Below are positions 54,859 through 64,000 of a stretch of 64,000 bases of DNA, piece after piece. This stretch comes from Acidovorax sp. KKS102 (GTDB lineage Bacteria; Pseudomonadota; Gammaproteobacteria; Burkholderiales; Burkholderiaceae_C). The DNA lies in assembly GCF_000302535.1 (NCBI RefSeq), contig NC_018708.1, forward strand, positions 1,054,001 through 1,118,000, in the 5' to 3' direction. How positions within the stretch are numbered: position 1 is the stretch's first letter; every line of letters begins with the position of its first letter. A model generated the notes under the pieces. That model saw only the letters and a program-made list of their open reading frames with translations. It was not told where the DNA came from and ran no database searches. The position numbers and the translations under genes are program-made.

Positions 54859-55928
54859 TGACCACTGCCAACCCCTTTCCCTCTCGCCCCCCCACAGCAC
54901 CCGCCAGCGCGCTGGACCGCAGCGACAGCGATGTGGTGCTGATCGTGGATGACGTGCCCGACAACCTGGCAGTACTGCACGATGCACTCGATGAATCGGG
55001 CTACACCGTGCTGGTGGCCATGCACGGCGAGGCGGCACTGCAGCGTGCGGCCCAGGCCCTGCCCGACATTGTGTTGCTCGACGCCATGATGCCGGGCATG
55101 GACGGCTTTGAAGTCGCCCGGCGCCTCAAGGCATCACCTGCCACGGCGCACATCCCCATCATCTTCATGACTGGCCTCACCGAGACCGAGCACCTGGTCG
55201 CCGCGCTGGAGGCGGGCGGCGTGGACTATGTCACCAAGCCCATCAAGCCGCGCGAGGTGATGGCGCGCATGGGGGTGCACCTGGGCTCTGCCCGCAAGGC
55301 CCGGCAGGACGCGCGCCAGGCCCGCGAGGCGCGCAACGCACTCGATGCGTTTGGCTACGCCAGCATCACCGTTCGCGCGGTGGATGGCCGCATCGTGTGG
55401 CAGACCCCGCTGGCGCGTGAGCTGCTGCAAAGCTACTTTGGCGAGGTGGGGCCGGATGGCGCGCCCACCCCCTTTGGCCAGTGGGCGCCCGAGCCCGTGC
55501 AGGCCTGGCTGCGCCGCCACGTGCTGGCCGACAACGCGGCCGAGCTGCTGGAGGCTTCGCTGGCCGAGCCGCCGCGCCTGGCGGTCGAGCAGGGAGCGCG
55601 CCGCCTCACCTTCCGCCTGCACCAGCAGGCGGGCGACAGCGCAGGCGGTGGCGACTGGCTCATCGTGATGCGCGAGGTGTCCGACGCGAAGATCATCGAA
55701 TCCATGAGCCTGTCCTTCAAGCTCACGGCGCGCGAGGCCGAGGTGCTGTACTGGGTCGTCAAGGGCAAGATCAACCGCGACATCGGCGACATCCTGGGGG
55801 CCAGCCCCGCCACGGTCAAAAAGCATCTGGAACGCGTGTTTGCCAAGCTGGGCGTGGAAACCCGCACCGCAGCGGCCGCCATGGCCATGAACCGTATCCG
55901 GCAACTGCATCCCCAGTTCGAGGGCTGA
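54858..55928 (+). CDS. LuxR-type response regulator partner of the fused kinase
   Basis: The protein has 356 residues from ATG 54858, which shares one base with the kinase stop. The receiver domain has the acid pair D31-D32 and phospho-acceptor D75 in I-V-L-L-D-A-M-M-P-G, with K in V-T-K-P-I-K-P. A middle part (about residues 150-285, with F-G-Y-A-S-I-T-V-R-A-V-D-G-R-I-V-W-Q-T-P) resembles a PAS-like fold. The end is a LuxR HTH: L-T-A-R-E-A-E-V-L-Y-W-V-V-K-G-K-I-N-R-D-I-G, then A-T-V-K-K-H-L-E-R-V-F-A-K-L-G-V. It probably controls nitrogen-compound genes, maybe the divergent urease operon; that is inference. Confidence 0.9.
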   Translation: MTTANPFPSRPPTAPASALDRSDSDVVLIVDDVPDNLAVLHDALDESGYTVLVAMHGEAALQRAAQALPDIVLLDAMMPGMDGFEVARRLKASPATAHIPIIFMTGLTETEHLVAALEAGGVDYVTKPIKPREVMARMGVHLGSARKARQDARQAREARNALDAFGYASITVRAVDGRIVWQTPLARELLQSYFGEVGPDGAPTPFGQWAPEPVQAWLRRHVLADNAAELLEASLAEPPRLAVEQGARRLTFRLHQQAGDSAGGGDWLIVMREVSDAKIIESMSLSFKLTAREAEVLYWVVKGKINRDIGDILGASPATVKKHLERVFAKLGVETRTAAAAMAMNRIRQLHPQFEG

Positions 55929-56358
55929 TCGCGGCTTCATCGCCAGGGAGGCCCAAAAAACCCGTTGACCAACCAATGTTGCAGCGCAATAATCGCGCAC
56001 CTTCATTTCCGGAGCCCCAGCGTGGAAAGTGCCAGTTGTTGCAGTGAAACCCAGCAAGCCGTGACGGCTGCTGCCTGCCAGGCCTCCTGACGCCCGCTCC
56101 CGGGCCGTGGGTTGCCTTGTGCAAGCTCCGGCCCCGTCCCTCCCAGCCCCTGTTGTACCTGTGTGCCCATTGGGGCAGCTTTGGCCTTTTTGGCCATGGT
56201 GGTGCGGGTGGCTCTCCCGTCTTGCCGCTTCGTTGCATCTGTGCCGTCCGCACAGGCCATGCCCCCCTTCGCCGGGGCGTTGCCCGCGTGCCGTGACGGC
56301 GCCTCCCTGCATATCTCTGCGTTTGCGTGCTCCGTCCTGCCTGCCAAGGACGATGGCC
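55929..56358. other. 430-bp region between the response regulator and the mgtA leader
   Basis: No firm gene is seen. A 23-codon frame with ATG at 55977 (MLQRNNRAPSFPEPQRGK) lacks a ribosome-binding site. The frame of the small ORF at 56359 stays open back to 56107 but that part is Pro/Cys-rich and looks non-coding. A small hairpin AGCCGT-G-ACGGCT lies near 56057. This part may be an untranslated leader or promoter for the mgtA unit. Confidence 0.4.
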
Positions 56359-56604
56359 ATGCGTTTTTTTGTTGTAGACCTGCCCAGCTTTTTCCAGCGT
56401 GCGGTGGCGCCTGGCGCTGCCAGCGCTGAGCCAGGGGCGCAGCTGCCCCCTAGCGCACAAGGCCCGGCCCGTGCGGCGGCTGACAGCCTGCAAACCGTGG
56501 CCGACCTGGATGGCGCCACCCTGTGGCCCACGCACCGCATTCGCTGCTACCTGCACAGCCAGCCGCCAGCGCGCGCATCGCACCGCCGCGCGCGGCAGTC
56601 CTGA
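56359..56604 (+). CDS. small ORF upstream of mgtA
   Basis: The predicted protein has 81 residues (MRFFVVDLPSFFQRAVAPGA..). AAGGA at 56346-56350 is spaced eight bases from the ATG at 56359, better than for the ATG at 56353. The N-terminus F-F-V-V-D-L-P-S-F-F-Q is hydrophobic, the rest is Ala/Pro-rich and ends basic (R-A-S-H-R-R-A-R-Q-S). No family is recognised. Its stop codon is the first part of the left inverted repeat of the 161-bp element. It may be a real small protein in the mgtA transcript or a leader ORF. Confidence 0.4.
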   Translation: MRFFVVDLPSFFQRAVAPGAASAEPGAQLPPSAQGPARAAADSLQTVADLDGATLWPTHRIRCYLHSQPPARASHRRARQS

Positions 56605-56764
56605 GAGGCTGAGAGTCTTTTGCCCATGCCCGCCTCGCGCGCCAAAACACCGCTGCCCATGGTTGCAAATGCGCGCTATAGCCCGCGCTATGGCTGTGCT
56701 TTGCGCCTCGATCAGGGGCGTTTTGACCCACCTTTCGGGCTCGCGCAAAAAACTCTCAGCCTCT
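56604..56764 (+). repeat. 161-bp segment bounded by 20-bp inverted repeats in the mgtA leader
   Basis: The left arm AGAGGCTGAGAGT-C-TTTTGC (56604-56623) and the right arm GCAAAA-A-ACTCTCAGCCTCT (56745-56764) pair at 19 of 20 positions. Inside there is a small hairpin ATAGC-CCGC-GCTAT near 56680 and a possible CAAAAC/GTTTTG helix (56644 and 56720). No direct repeat flanks the arms. It can be a structured RNA leader or a MITE-like insertion; I see no transposase. Confidence 0.65.
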
Positions 56765-56814
56765 GAACCTGGCCACGACCGGCCCTGTACCCCAACCACC
56801 CCCCAGGAGGCCCC

Positions 56815-56913
56815 ATGGACCCAGACCCGCGCTGGCGCTCTGAAGCGCCACCCCACACCACCCCCTTGAACTTTGCATACCGGGCCCTGGGCCGGAGGAG
56901 ATGGCTTGCGTGA
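56815..56913 (+). CDS. short leader ORF, MgtL-like (M-D-P-D-P start)
   Basis: The ORF encodes 32 residues: MDPDPRWRSEAPPHTTPLNF, then A-Y-R-A-L-G-R-R-R-W-L-A. A strong AGGAGG (56805-56810) stands four bases before the ATG. In Salmonella and E. coli the mgtA leader encodes MgtL, which begins M-E-P-D-P and contains several Pro; slow or destabilised translation of it in low Mg or Pro starvation raises mgtA transcription. Here the acidic/Pro alternation D-P-D-P is at the same place and the ORF begins 238 bases before mgtA. A hairpin TGGCGC-TCTGAA-GCGCCA (56833-56850) lies within the codons just after it. The functional claim is inference. Confidence 0.6.
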   Translation: MDPDPRWRSEAPPHTTPLNFAYRALGRRRWLA

Positions 56914-56964
56914 CCGCGTGAGCCGCATCCTCTGGCCGTTGCGGGCCAGAAGGAGTGACTCACC

Positions 56965-57042
56965 ATGTTCCGTTTCATCCACATTTCTGCGCACACGGCA
57001 CCACAGCCCGTGACGCGCAACGCCGTCCGAGTTGGCTGCTAG
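56965..57042 (+). CDS. second short leader ORF, coupled to mgtA
   Basis: The ORF encodes 25 residues (MFRFIHISAHTAPQPVTRNA, V-R-V-G-C) with AAGGAG spaced nine bases upstream. Its stop TAG (57040-57042) overlaps the mgtA ribosome-binding site AGGGAG, so translation of one could open the other. The ORF has no recognised family and could be a coupling device rather than a protein of its own. Confidence 0.4.
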   Translation: MFRFIHISAHTAPQPVTRNAVRVGC

Positions 57043-57052
57043 GGAGACCGCC

Positions 57053-59779
<2,727 letters not shown>

Positions 59780-59804
59780 GGGCGGCGCGAGAGCCGCGCC
59801 CGGT

Positions 59805-60131
59805 TCATCGCGCCAGGGCCTGCTCCAGCTGCTGCTTGTTCATCCGGGATCGGCCCCGGATGTTCGCGCGCTTGGCGTCTTCGTACAGCTGCTCGCGGGT
59901 GCGGCCCTGCGGGCCGCGGTGCGAGTTTTTGCCGCCGCGCACAGGGGCCGGCGTGGCTTTCAGGGTCTTGGGGTTGGCCGTGCGGGCTTCGCCGTGTTGC
60001 GCGCGCTCCTTGTTCACGGTGCGTGCGGCAATCTCTTCGGCGGTGCTTTCGCTCTCTCCGCGCTCCAGCAGGCTGTCCTTGATGTGTTGGTACTGGCGCT
60101 CGCGTTTGGCGCTCCAGGCGGCACGTGGCAT
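59805..60131 (-). CDS. Rho_N/SAP-like domain protein (often named plasmid stabilisation protein)
   Basis: The protein has 108 residues. The N-terminal half MPRAAWSAKRERQYQHIKDS, then S-T-A-E-E-I-A-A-R-T-V-N-K-E-R-A is the part I associate with a family loosely called plasmid stabilisation proteins in proteobacterial chromosomes. The C-terminal L-Y-E-D-A-K-R-A-N-I-R-G-R-S-R-M-N-K-Q-Q-L-E-Q-A-L resembles a Rho N-terminal/SAP helix-extended-loop-helix nucleic-acid-binding motif. No toxin partner gene is adjacent, so the name gives no function. It is very basic and probably binds nucleic acid. Confidence 0.75.
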   Translation of the reverse strand: MPRAAWSAKRERQYQHIKDSLLERGESESTAEEIAARTVNKERAQHGEARTANPKTLKATPAPVRGGKNSHRGPQGRTREQLYEDAKRANIRGRSRMNKQQLEQALAR

Positions 60132-60281
60132 GGGGGCTCCTTTCCGATCAACAGGTGGGCTTTTCAGCTTAGACCCGTGACCTGGCAGAGCGGTCAGTGC
60201 ATCGTGACGGCGGGTGTAGGACAGGCGCGCTGAGCCGCCCAGAGGGACGACGCAGCCACTCTGGGCGCTCCTTATGAGCCA

Positions 60282-60340
60282 AATTGGCTGAAAGCGCTAG
60301 TGTTTCATGCGTGGGTAGCTATCTTTTTTGTAGTGTTTCT
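60282..60340 (-). repeat. dispersed palindromic element, copy I
   Basis: The plus strand reads TGGCTGAAAGCGCTAGTG, TTTCATGCG, TGGGTAGCTATC, TTTTTT. This matches the plus face of copy B (GGCTGCAAGCGCTAGTG then GGCAGCTATTGTTTT). It lies immediately after the DUF3334 gene stop (plus 60339-60341), in the gap before the Rho_N-like gene on the same strand. Confidence 0.7.
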
Positions 60341-61025
60341 ACATGCCCAGGGACTTGAGCAGCGCATCCGTGTCGTCCTGGCCGGCGGGCGGTGGGGCGG
60401 GCACGGGCGGGGCTTCTTGCGACTGGGCCATCAGTGCGTCCGGGTCGGGCGCCTCCTGCGCTTCAAAGTCGTAGAGCTTGATGAACTCGGTGCGGTCGAT
60501 GGCGAGTTCGAGGTAGAAGATGTTGTTGTTGCTGGTGTAGAAGGTCACGCGCCGCGCCTCGGGCTTGTCGAGGTTGGCGTCCACCGACAGCTGCACCTGC
60601 TTGTTCAGCACCAGCATCTTGGGCTGGTTCTGCGTAATGTGGGTCTGCAGCTCGCGCCGCACCTTGCCGGTGAAGTCGCCCACCACCTGGTTCATCAGCT
60701 CGCCCATCACGTTGCTGACCTCGTCCGATGTGTACGAGCTGACCAGGTCGTCCTTGGACATGCCCATGTTCAGCAGGTAGTTGGCGTACAGCTCCATCGC
60801 CGCCTGGCCCGAGAAGTTGATGATCACCAGCCCAGAGAAGCCGCCGTCAAACAGCACAAAGCAGCCAATGTCGGGTTTCAGGCAGGTCTTGCTGATGCGC
60901 TGCACCATGCCGGAATAGTGGATCTGGCTGTGTGTGGCCACGCCCAGCACGCGGGTGACGGAGTTGCACAGGCTGATCAAAAGGTCTTCGGTGCCGTAGA
61001 CGGTGGATTTATCGGGGAGGCTCAT
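60339..61025 (-). CDS. DUF3334 family protein, CheC/CheX-like
   Basis: The protein has 228 residues from ATG 61025. Y-G-T-E-D-L-L-I-S-L-C-N-S-V-T-R-V-L opens it, then L-K-P-D-I-G-C-F-V-L-F-D-G-G-F-S-G-L-V, S-D-E-V-S-N-V-M-G-E-L-M-N-Q-V-V-G-D-F, a stretch like the CheX phosphatase motif (E-x2-N-x22-N), and Y-T-S-N-N-N-I-F-Y-L-E-L-A. The tail is acidic and Pro-rich, ending D-D-T-D-A-L-L-K-S-L-G-M. It may be a soluble chemotaxis-phosphatase relative; no chemotaxis genes are nearby. Family recalled, not searched. Confidence 0.8.
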   Translation of the reverse strand: MSLPDKSTVYGTEDLLISLCNSVTRVLGVATHSQIHYSGMVQRISKTCLKPDIGCFVLFDGGFSGLVIINFSGQAAMELYANYLLNMGMSKDDLVSSYTSDEVSNVMGELMNQVVGDFTGKVRRELQTHITQNQPKMLVLNKQVQLSVDANLDKPEARRVTFYTSNNNIFYLELAIDRTEFIKLYDFEAQEAPDPDALMAQSQEAPPVPAPPPAGQDDTDALLKSLGM

Positions 61026-61192
61026 GGTGGGCAATGGCAAATACAACTGGTGCACAGCATAGGCGATGATGCCCCCGTAAACCAGAGTGCAGGCCCTGCC
61101 GTGGCGCCGATCCCCCCGTGGTATCCCGGTCATTGACTTTCGACGGGGCTGGGATATCGTGCTTCCCATTCAAAAAAAGAGAGGGGTGCCCG

Positions 61193-62377
61193 ATGGGCAA
61201 TGTCTATTTCTATGGCCTGACCGACTTCCGGGCCATCGCGGCCGGGGCGGCCGTGCTGGCCAGTGGCGGCGGCGGCAGTTACCACGACGCCTGCGCCATC
61301 GTGCAGCAGCTGGCAGACCAGGGCTACACCGGCACGGTGCAGGTGCAGGACTACGACGGCGCCACCAACGCCTGTGTGCTGGCCATCATGGGCTCGCCCG
61401 ACGCGGCCGACAACCTCACCCTCACGGCGGTGCAGAACTCCATCAACAACACCGTGGCCGTGATGCAGGCGTACACCGGCATGCAGCCGGGCGCCTTCAT
61501 CCCGGTGGAGATCGGGCCCATCAATTCGCTGGTGCCGCTGATCGGCGCGGCCATGTCGGGCGGCAGCATCTGGGTGGTCAATGGCGACGGCGCGGGCCGC
61601 GCGGTGCCCGAGTTGCCCCAGACCACCTTCACCGCCCCCAACGGGCCCGCGCCCAGCCCCGCTGTGCTGGCCAGCGATGCGTCCACGCTGGAGGCGGCGG
61701 AGTATGCGGTGCTGGGCTCTGCCACGGCGTCGGGCATCGAGTCGCTGGCGGGCGGGGTGGTGGGCGGTTTTGGCGGGTACTCGGGCATTGCGATGTGGCC
61801 CTCCAGCGCGGGCAACCAGTTCGCGTTGTCGGGCAGCTACATCCCGGGCACGCTGGAGCAAGCCCGGCAGCTGGGCCTGCAGCTCTTGCAGGCGGTCACG
61901 CCGCTCAGCACCCAGGCCGTGGCGGCGGGTATCCAGAACCTCACCGGCCGTGCGGCGCGCGCCGTGGTCACCAACTTTTTCATGACCTCGGTCACCCAGT
62001 CCACCTCCAGCGCGTCGCTGGACTCGGGCATCATCCGGCTGGACAATGCGCCAGACCCGGCCCAGAGCACCGAGACGCATTACCTCTACAACCTCAACGA
62101 GAACCTGATCATGTATTCGGCGGCGAGCACCACGCCCGACATCATCGCGCCCGACTCGATCTGCTACTACTCCGAGAGCACAGGGCGCGGGTTCTCCAAC
62201 GCCAGCGACGACCTGGCCCAGTATTTCGATAAAAAAACGGGCCGCAGCACCGGCAACCAGGTGAGCGTGATTGCGGTGCAGACGGCGCCCCAGCTCTACA
62301 ACACCCCCGGTGTGGTGGCCTCCTTTGCGGCGCTGCTGCGCAATATCGGTTACGCGGGCGGCATGCCCTCTGCCTGA
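61193..62377 (+). CDS. DUF917 family protein
   Basis: The protein has 394 residues from the ATG at 61193. A-S-G-G-G-G-S-Y-H-D-A near residue 22, then V-E-I-G-P-I-N-S-L-V-P-L-I-G-A-A near 110 and the motif G-D-G-A-G-R-A-V-P-E-L-P-Q-T-T-F near 130 fit DUF917, a family related to hydantoinase/oxoprolinase-like proteins with a conserved Asp-Gly-x-Gly-Arg. The C-terminal half is less typical, long in Ser/Thr/Ala, and differs from the usual DUF917 end. It stands alone in the plus direction, 168 bases past the divergent DUF3334 start. Function unknown. Confidence 0.7.
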   Translation: MGNVYFYGLTDFRAIAAGAAVLASGGGGSYHDACAIVQQLADQGYTGTVQVQDYDGATNACVLAIMGSPDAADNLTLTAVQNSINNTVAVMQAYTGMQPGAFIPVEIGPINSLVPLIGAAMSGGSIWVVNGDGAGRAVPELPQTTFTAPNGPAPSPAVLASDASTLEAAEYAVLGSATASGIESLAGGVVGGFGGYSGIAMWPSSAGNQFALSGSYIPGTLEQARQLGLQLLQAVTPLSTQAVAAGIQNLTGRAARAVVTNFFMTSVTQSTSSASLDSGIIRLDNAPDPAQSTETHYLYNLNENLIMYSAASTTPDIIAPDSICYYSESTGRGFSNASDDLAQYFDKKTGRSTGNQVSVIAVQTAPQLYNTPGVVASFAALLRNIGYAGGMPSA

Positions 62378-62434
62378 TTCCTTAAGTCCGCGCCGACGCA
62401 CGAGAGAAACGGAACGCTGTGAAAAAAGGTGGTC

Positions 62435-63763
62435 ATGGCCATGGGTGAGGCGGACCTGAACAAGGAGCGGCTGGAGCTGGCCCTGGAGGCCGCCGGGCTC
62501 GACCTGTGGGAGAACGACCTCATCACCGGCAATGTCACGCGCAAGGCAACCAAGACGTTTGAAGAGCTGGGGTTCACCGAAGACGAAATCGTCTCGGGCG
62601 TGCAGGATATCTATGGCCTGTTCCACCCCGACGACATCGACACCGTGCGCCGGGCTGTGGCCGACCACCTGACGGGCGTCACGCCCCAGTACCGGTGCGA
62701 GTTCAGGCTGCGCTCCAAGAGCGGTGAGTGGATCTGGTTTGCCAACTACGGCCGCATCATGGACGGCCACAGCGAGACCCCTGGCAAGCGCTTGATCGGC
62801 GTCACGTTCAACATCTACGACCGCAAGTGCCGCGAGACCGAAATCGCCCAGATCAACCAGCAGCTCACCGAGCAGAACCGTCTGCTGCAGCAGCTCAACG
62901 CCACGCTGGAGCGGCTGGCCGCCAATGACTCGCTCACGGGCCTGTCCAACCGCCGCACGCTCATGGAACTGGGCGCCAAGGAGGCCAAGCGCACCGAACG
63001 CTTCGGCCACCCGATGTCCTTGCTGGTGGCGGACATCGACCTGTTCAAGTCCGTCAACGACATGTACGGCCACCTGGCCGGCGACCGTGTGATCTGCGCC
63101 GTGGCCCAGGTGTGCGCGGCGCGCAAGCGCAGCGGTGTGGACATCGTTGCGCGGTTTGGGGGCGAGGAGTTCGTCATCGTGCTGCCCGAGACCGATGGCC
63201 CCAGCGCGCTGCAGGTGGCGGAGTCGCTGCGCCGCGAGGTCGAGACCCTGCTGGTGTGTGTGGGCGACCAGGGGCAGGAGGTGGCCGTCACCGTGAGCAT
63301 TGGCGTGGCCACGCTGCACCAGGGCTCGGGCATGGGTTTTGAAGAGCTCGTCAACCGGGCCGACCAGGCCCTCTACCAAGCCAAGGGTACAGGGCGCAAT
63401 GCCGTGTACTGCGCCGACATGCCACCTGCTGAAGGGGGCGTGGTCGAGCAGGTTCCGCTCGACCTGGGAGGGGGGGCTCTCAGCCCTGAGGCCCCCGCGC
63501 CGCCTGGTGGATCGCCGCCCGGATGCGCGGGTAGGTGCCGCAGCGGCAGGCATTGCCCGACATGGCGGCGTCGATGTCGGCATCGGTCGGCTGCGGGGTT
63601 TTCTTCAGCAGCGCGCAGGCCGACATCAGCTGCCCGCTCTGGCAGTAGCCGCATTGCGCCGCATCCACGGCCGTCCACGCCGTGCGCAGCGCGGTGGCTT
63701 CGGGGCCCTGCAGGCCCTCGATGGTGGTCACCTGGGCATTGCCCACGGCCGACAGGGGCGTGA
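62435..63763 (+). CDS. PAS-GGDEF diguanylate cyclase with an abnormal C-terminal extension
   Basis: The protein has 442 residues from ATG 62435 (AAGG spaced five bases upstream). A PAS_3-like domain (about 10-125, [18 protein letters not shown]) is followed by a short coiled coil and GGDEF (165-325) with [12 protein letters not shown] and the site F-G-G-E-E-F-V-I-V, so it should make c-di-GMP. A real end is expected near residue 345, but at a G7 tract (63470-63476) the frame runs on for about 95 codons of Arg/Cys-rich sequence antisense to the neighbouring gene. With eight G the frame would stop at 63489. Confidence 0.88.
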   Translation: MAMGEADLNKERLELALEAAGLDLWENDLITGNVTRKATKTFEELGFTEDEIVSGVQDIYGLFHPDDIDTVRRAVADHLTGVTPQYRCEFRLRSKSGEWIWFANYGRIMDGHSETPGKRLIGVTFNIYDRKCRETEIAQINQQLTEQNRLLQQLNATLERLAANDSLTGLSNRRTLMELGAKEAKRTERFGHPMSLLVADIDLFKSVNDMYGHLAGDRVICAVAQVCAARKRSGVDIVARFGGEEFVIVLPETDGPSALQVAESLRREVETLLVCVGDQGQEVAVTVSIGVATLHQGSGMGFEELVNRADQALYQAKGTGRNAVYCADMPPAEGGVVEQVPLDLGGGALSPEAPAPPGGSPPGCAGRCRSGRHCPTWRRRCRHRSAAGFSSAARRPTSAARSGSSRIAPHPRPSTPCAARWLRGPAGPRWWSPGHCPRPTGA

Positions 63764-63941
63764 TGCATGCGCGCACCGGTTCGCCGTTCAGGTGCACCGT
63801 GCAGGCGCCACACAGCGCCATGCCGCAGCCAAACTTGGTGCCGTTCATCTGCAGCTCGCCGCGCAGCACCCACAGCAGGGGCGTGTCGGGTTCGGCATTG
63901 ATGGCGACGGGTTGGCCGTTGAGATTCAGGGTCGTGGTCAT
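63480..63941 (-). CDS. 2Fe-2S subunit of a xanthine-dehydrogenase-family molybdenum hydroxylase
   Basis: The protein has 153 residues. The plant-type cluster is [11 protein letters not shown] (with a further C at V-R-A-C-I-T-P-L), and the second cluster is [12 protein letters not shown] and [11 protein letters not shown]. This matches the small subunit of enzymes such as isoquinoline 1-oxidoreductase (IorA-like) that pass electrons from a molybdopterin subunit. Its partner's end lies just upstream, so the order is large-small. It converges on the diguanylate cyclase gene. Confidence 0.93.
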   Translation of the reverse strand: MTTTLNLNGQPVAINAEPDTPLLWVLRGELQMNGTKFGCGMALCGACTVHLNGEPVRACITPLSAVGNAQVTTIEGLQGPEATALRTAWTAVDAAQCGYCQSGQLMSACALLKKTPQPTDADIDAAMSGNACRCGTYPRIRAAIHQAARGPQG

Positions 63942-63961
63942 GGGGGCTCCGGTGCGTCGGG

Positions 63962-64000
63962 TCAGCTGAGCTTGAGCGGCAGCGCGCGCAGGCGCTGGCC
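63962..64000 (-). CDS. C-terminal end of a probable molybdopterin-binding large subunit
   Basis: The last 12 codons read [12 protein letters not shown] with a TGA at the plus-strand TCA 63962-63964. R-x-R-x-L-P-L is a usual ending of IorB/CoxL-type large subunits, and the gene lies 20 bases upstream of the small subunit on the same strand. The body of the gene is outside the window, so this is an inference from position and a short tail. Confidence 0.5.
   Translation of the reverse strand, partial: GQRLRALPLKLS

Noticed and set aside
51091..55038. A 1,315-codon minus-strand open frame opposite the permease-kinase and its regulator
   Set aside because: It is His/Gln/Arg-rich, has no domain, and mirrors the codon pattern of the well-supported plus-strand genes. 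Such antisense frames are expected at this GC content.
61130..63583. An 817-codon minus-strand open frame opposite the DUF917 and GGDEF genes
   Set aside because: Both plus-strand genes have clear family motifs; the antisense frame is Arg/His/Gly-rich without motifs.
63490..63763. The C-terminal 90 residues of the GGDEF protein as a real domain with many Cys
   Set aside because: They are exactly antisense to a conserved 2Fe-2S protein and Arg/Ser/Pro-rich, so I treat them as read-through after a tract-length change.

Overview
The window is a GC-rich bacterial chromosome segment. It looks like the family Comamonadaceae (Betaproteobacteria), most likely Acidovorax or a near relative. The evidence is gene order rather than a marker gene: pth-rplY-prs-tRNA-Gln-ispE-lolB, rapZ-recN-nadK with divergent hrcA, spoT-rpoZ-gmk-yicC, and kinase/phosphatase-rph-rdgB-hemW. 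A dispersed short palindromic element with cores of the type ATAGCTGC and AGCGCTTG also recurs, as I recall it from that family. No search could be run, so the genus is an inference.

Region 1 (1-12.4 kb) is accessory metabolism. It holds the end of an EamA transporter, a DUF429 protein, a histidine-phosphatase family enzyme, small secreted proteins, and a long minus-strand operon for a peptide-type ABC transporter (two permeases, two ATPases, a Tat-type binding protein). The operon runs on into an amidase, an unknown membrane-anchored protein and a TTC38-like TPR protein. A perfect 12-bp palindrome lies before it.

Region 2 (12-39.7 kb) is mostly core genome: translation, nucleotide and isoprenoid synthesis, outer-membrane lipoprotein sorting, DNA repair (mutM, a dynamin-like GTPase, mutY, recN), NAD kinase, heat-shock repressor, three tRNAs, greB, the gmk-rpoZ-spoT block, a Ser/Thr kinase plus PP2C phosphatase, rph-rdgB-hemW, an I78 inhibitor lipoprotein and a PAS/GGDEF protein.

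Region 3 (39.8-45.2 kb) is a variable patch. It has an IS3-family element with terminal repeats, a 3-bp target duplication, a canonical -1 frameshift site and an in-frame stop in orfA. After it come small unknown genes, a gene-poor stretch, two overlapping exported hydrolases (dienelactone-hydrolase-like and NylB/class-C-like) and tRNA-Ser.

Region 4 (45.2-55.9 kb) is nitrogen metabolism. A minus-strand urease operon ureA-ureJ-ureB-ureC-(GNAT)-ureE-ureF-ureG has no ureD in the window. Divergent from it is a fused NCS1 permease / Cys-rich module / hybrid histidine kinase, behind a sigma-54-like promoter, with an overlapping LuxR-type response regulator.

Region 5 (56-64 kb) has mgtA with an elaborate leader: a small ORF, a 161-bp segment bounded by near-perfect 20-bp inverted repeats, a short ORF starting M-D-P-D-P like the enteric MgtL leader peptide, and a third small ORF coupled to mgtA. 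It is followed by a Rho_N/SAP-like protein, a DUF3334 protein, a DUF917 protein, a diguanylate cyclase whose frame runs past its expected end at a G7 tract, and a molybdenum-hydroxylase small subunit with the tail of its large subunit.

The strongest candidates for something undescribed are the MgtL-like leader of a betaproteobacterial mgtA, the transporter-kinase fusion beside urease, and the palindromic repeat family, one copy of which encodes most of the UreJ signal peptide.
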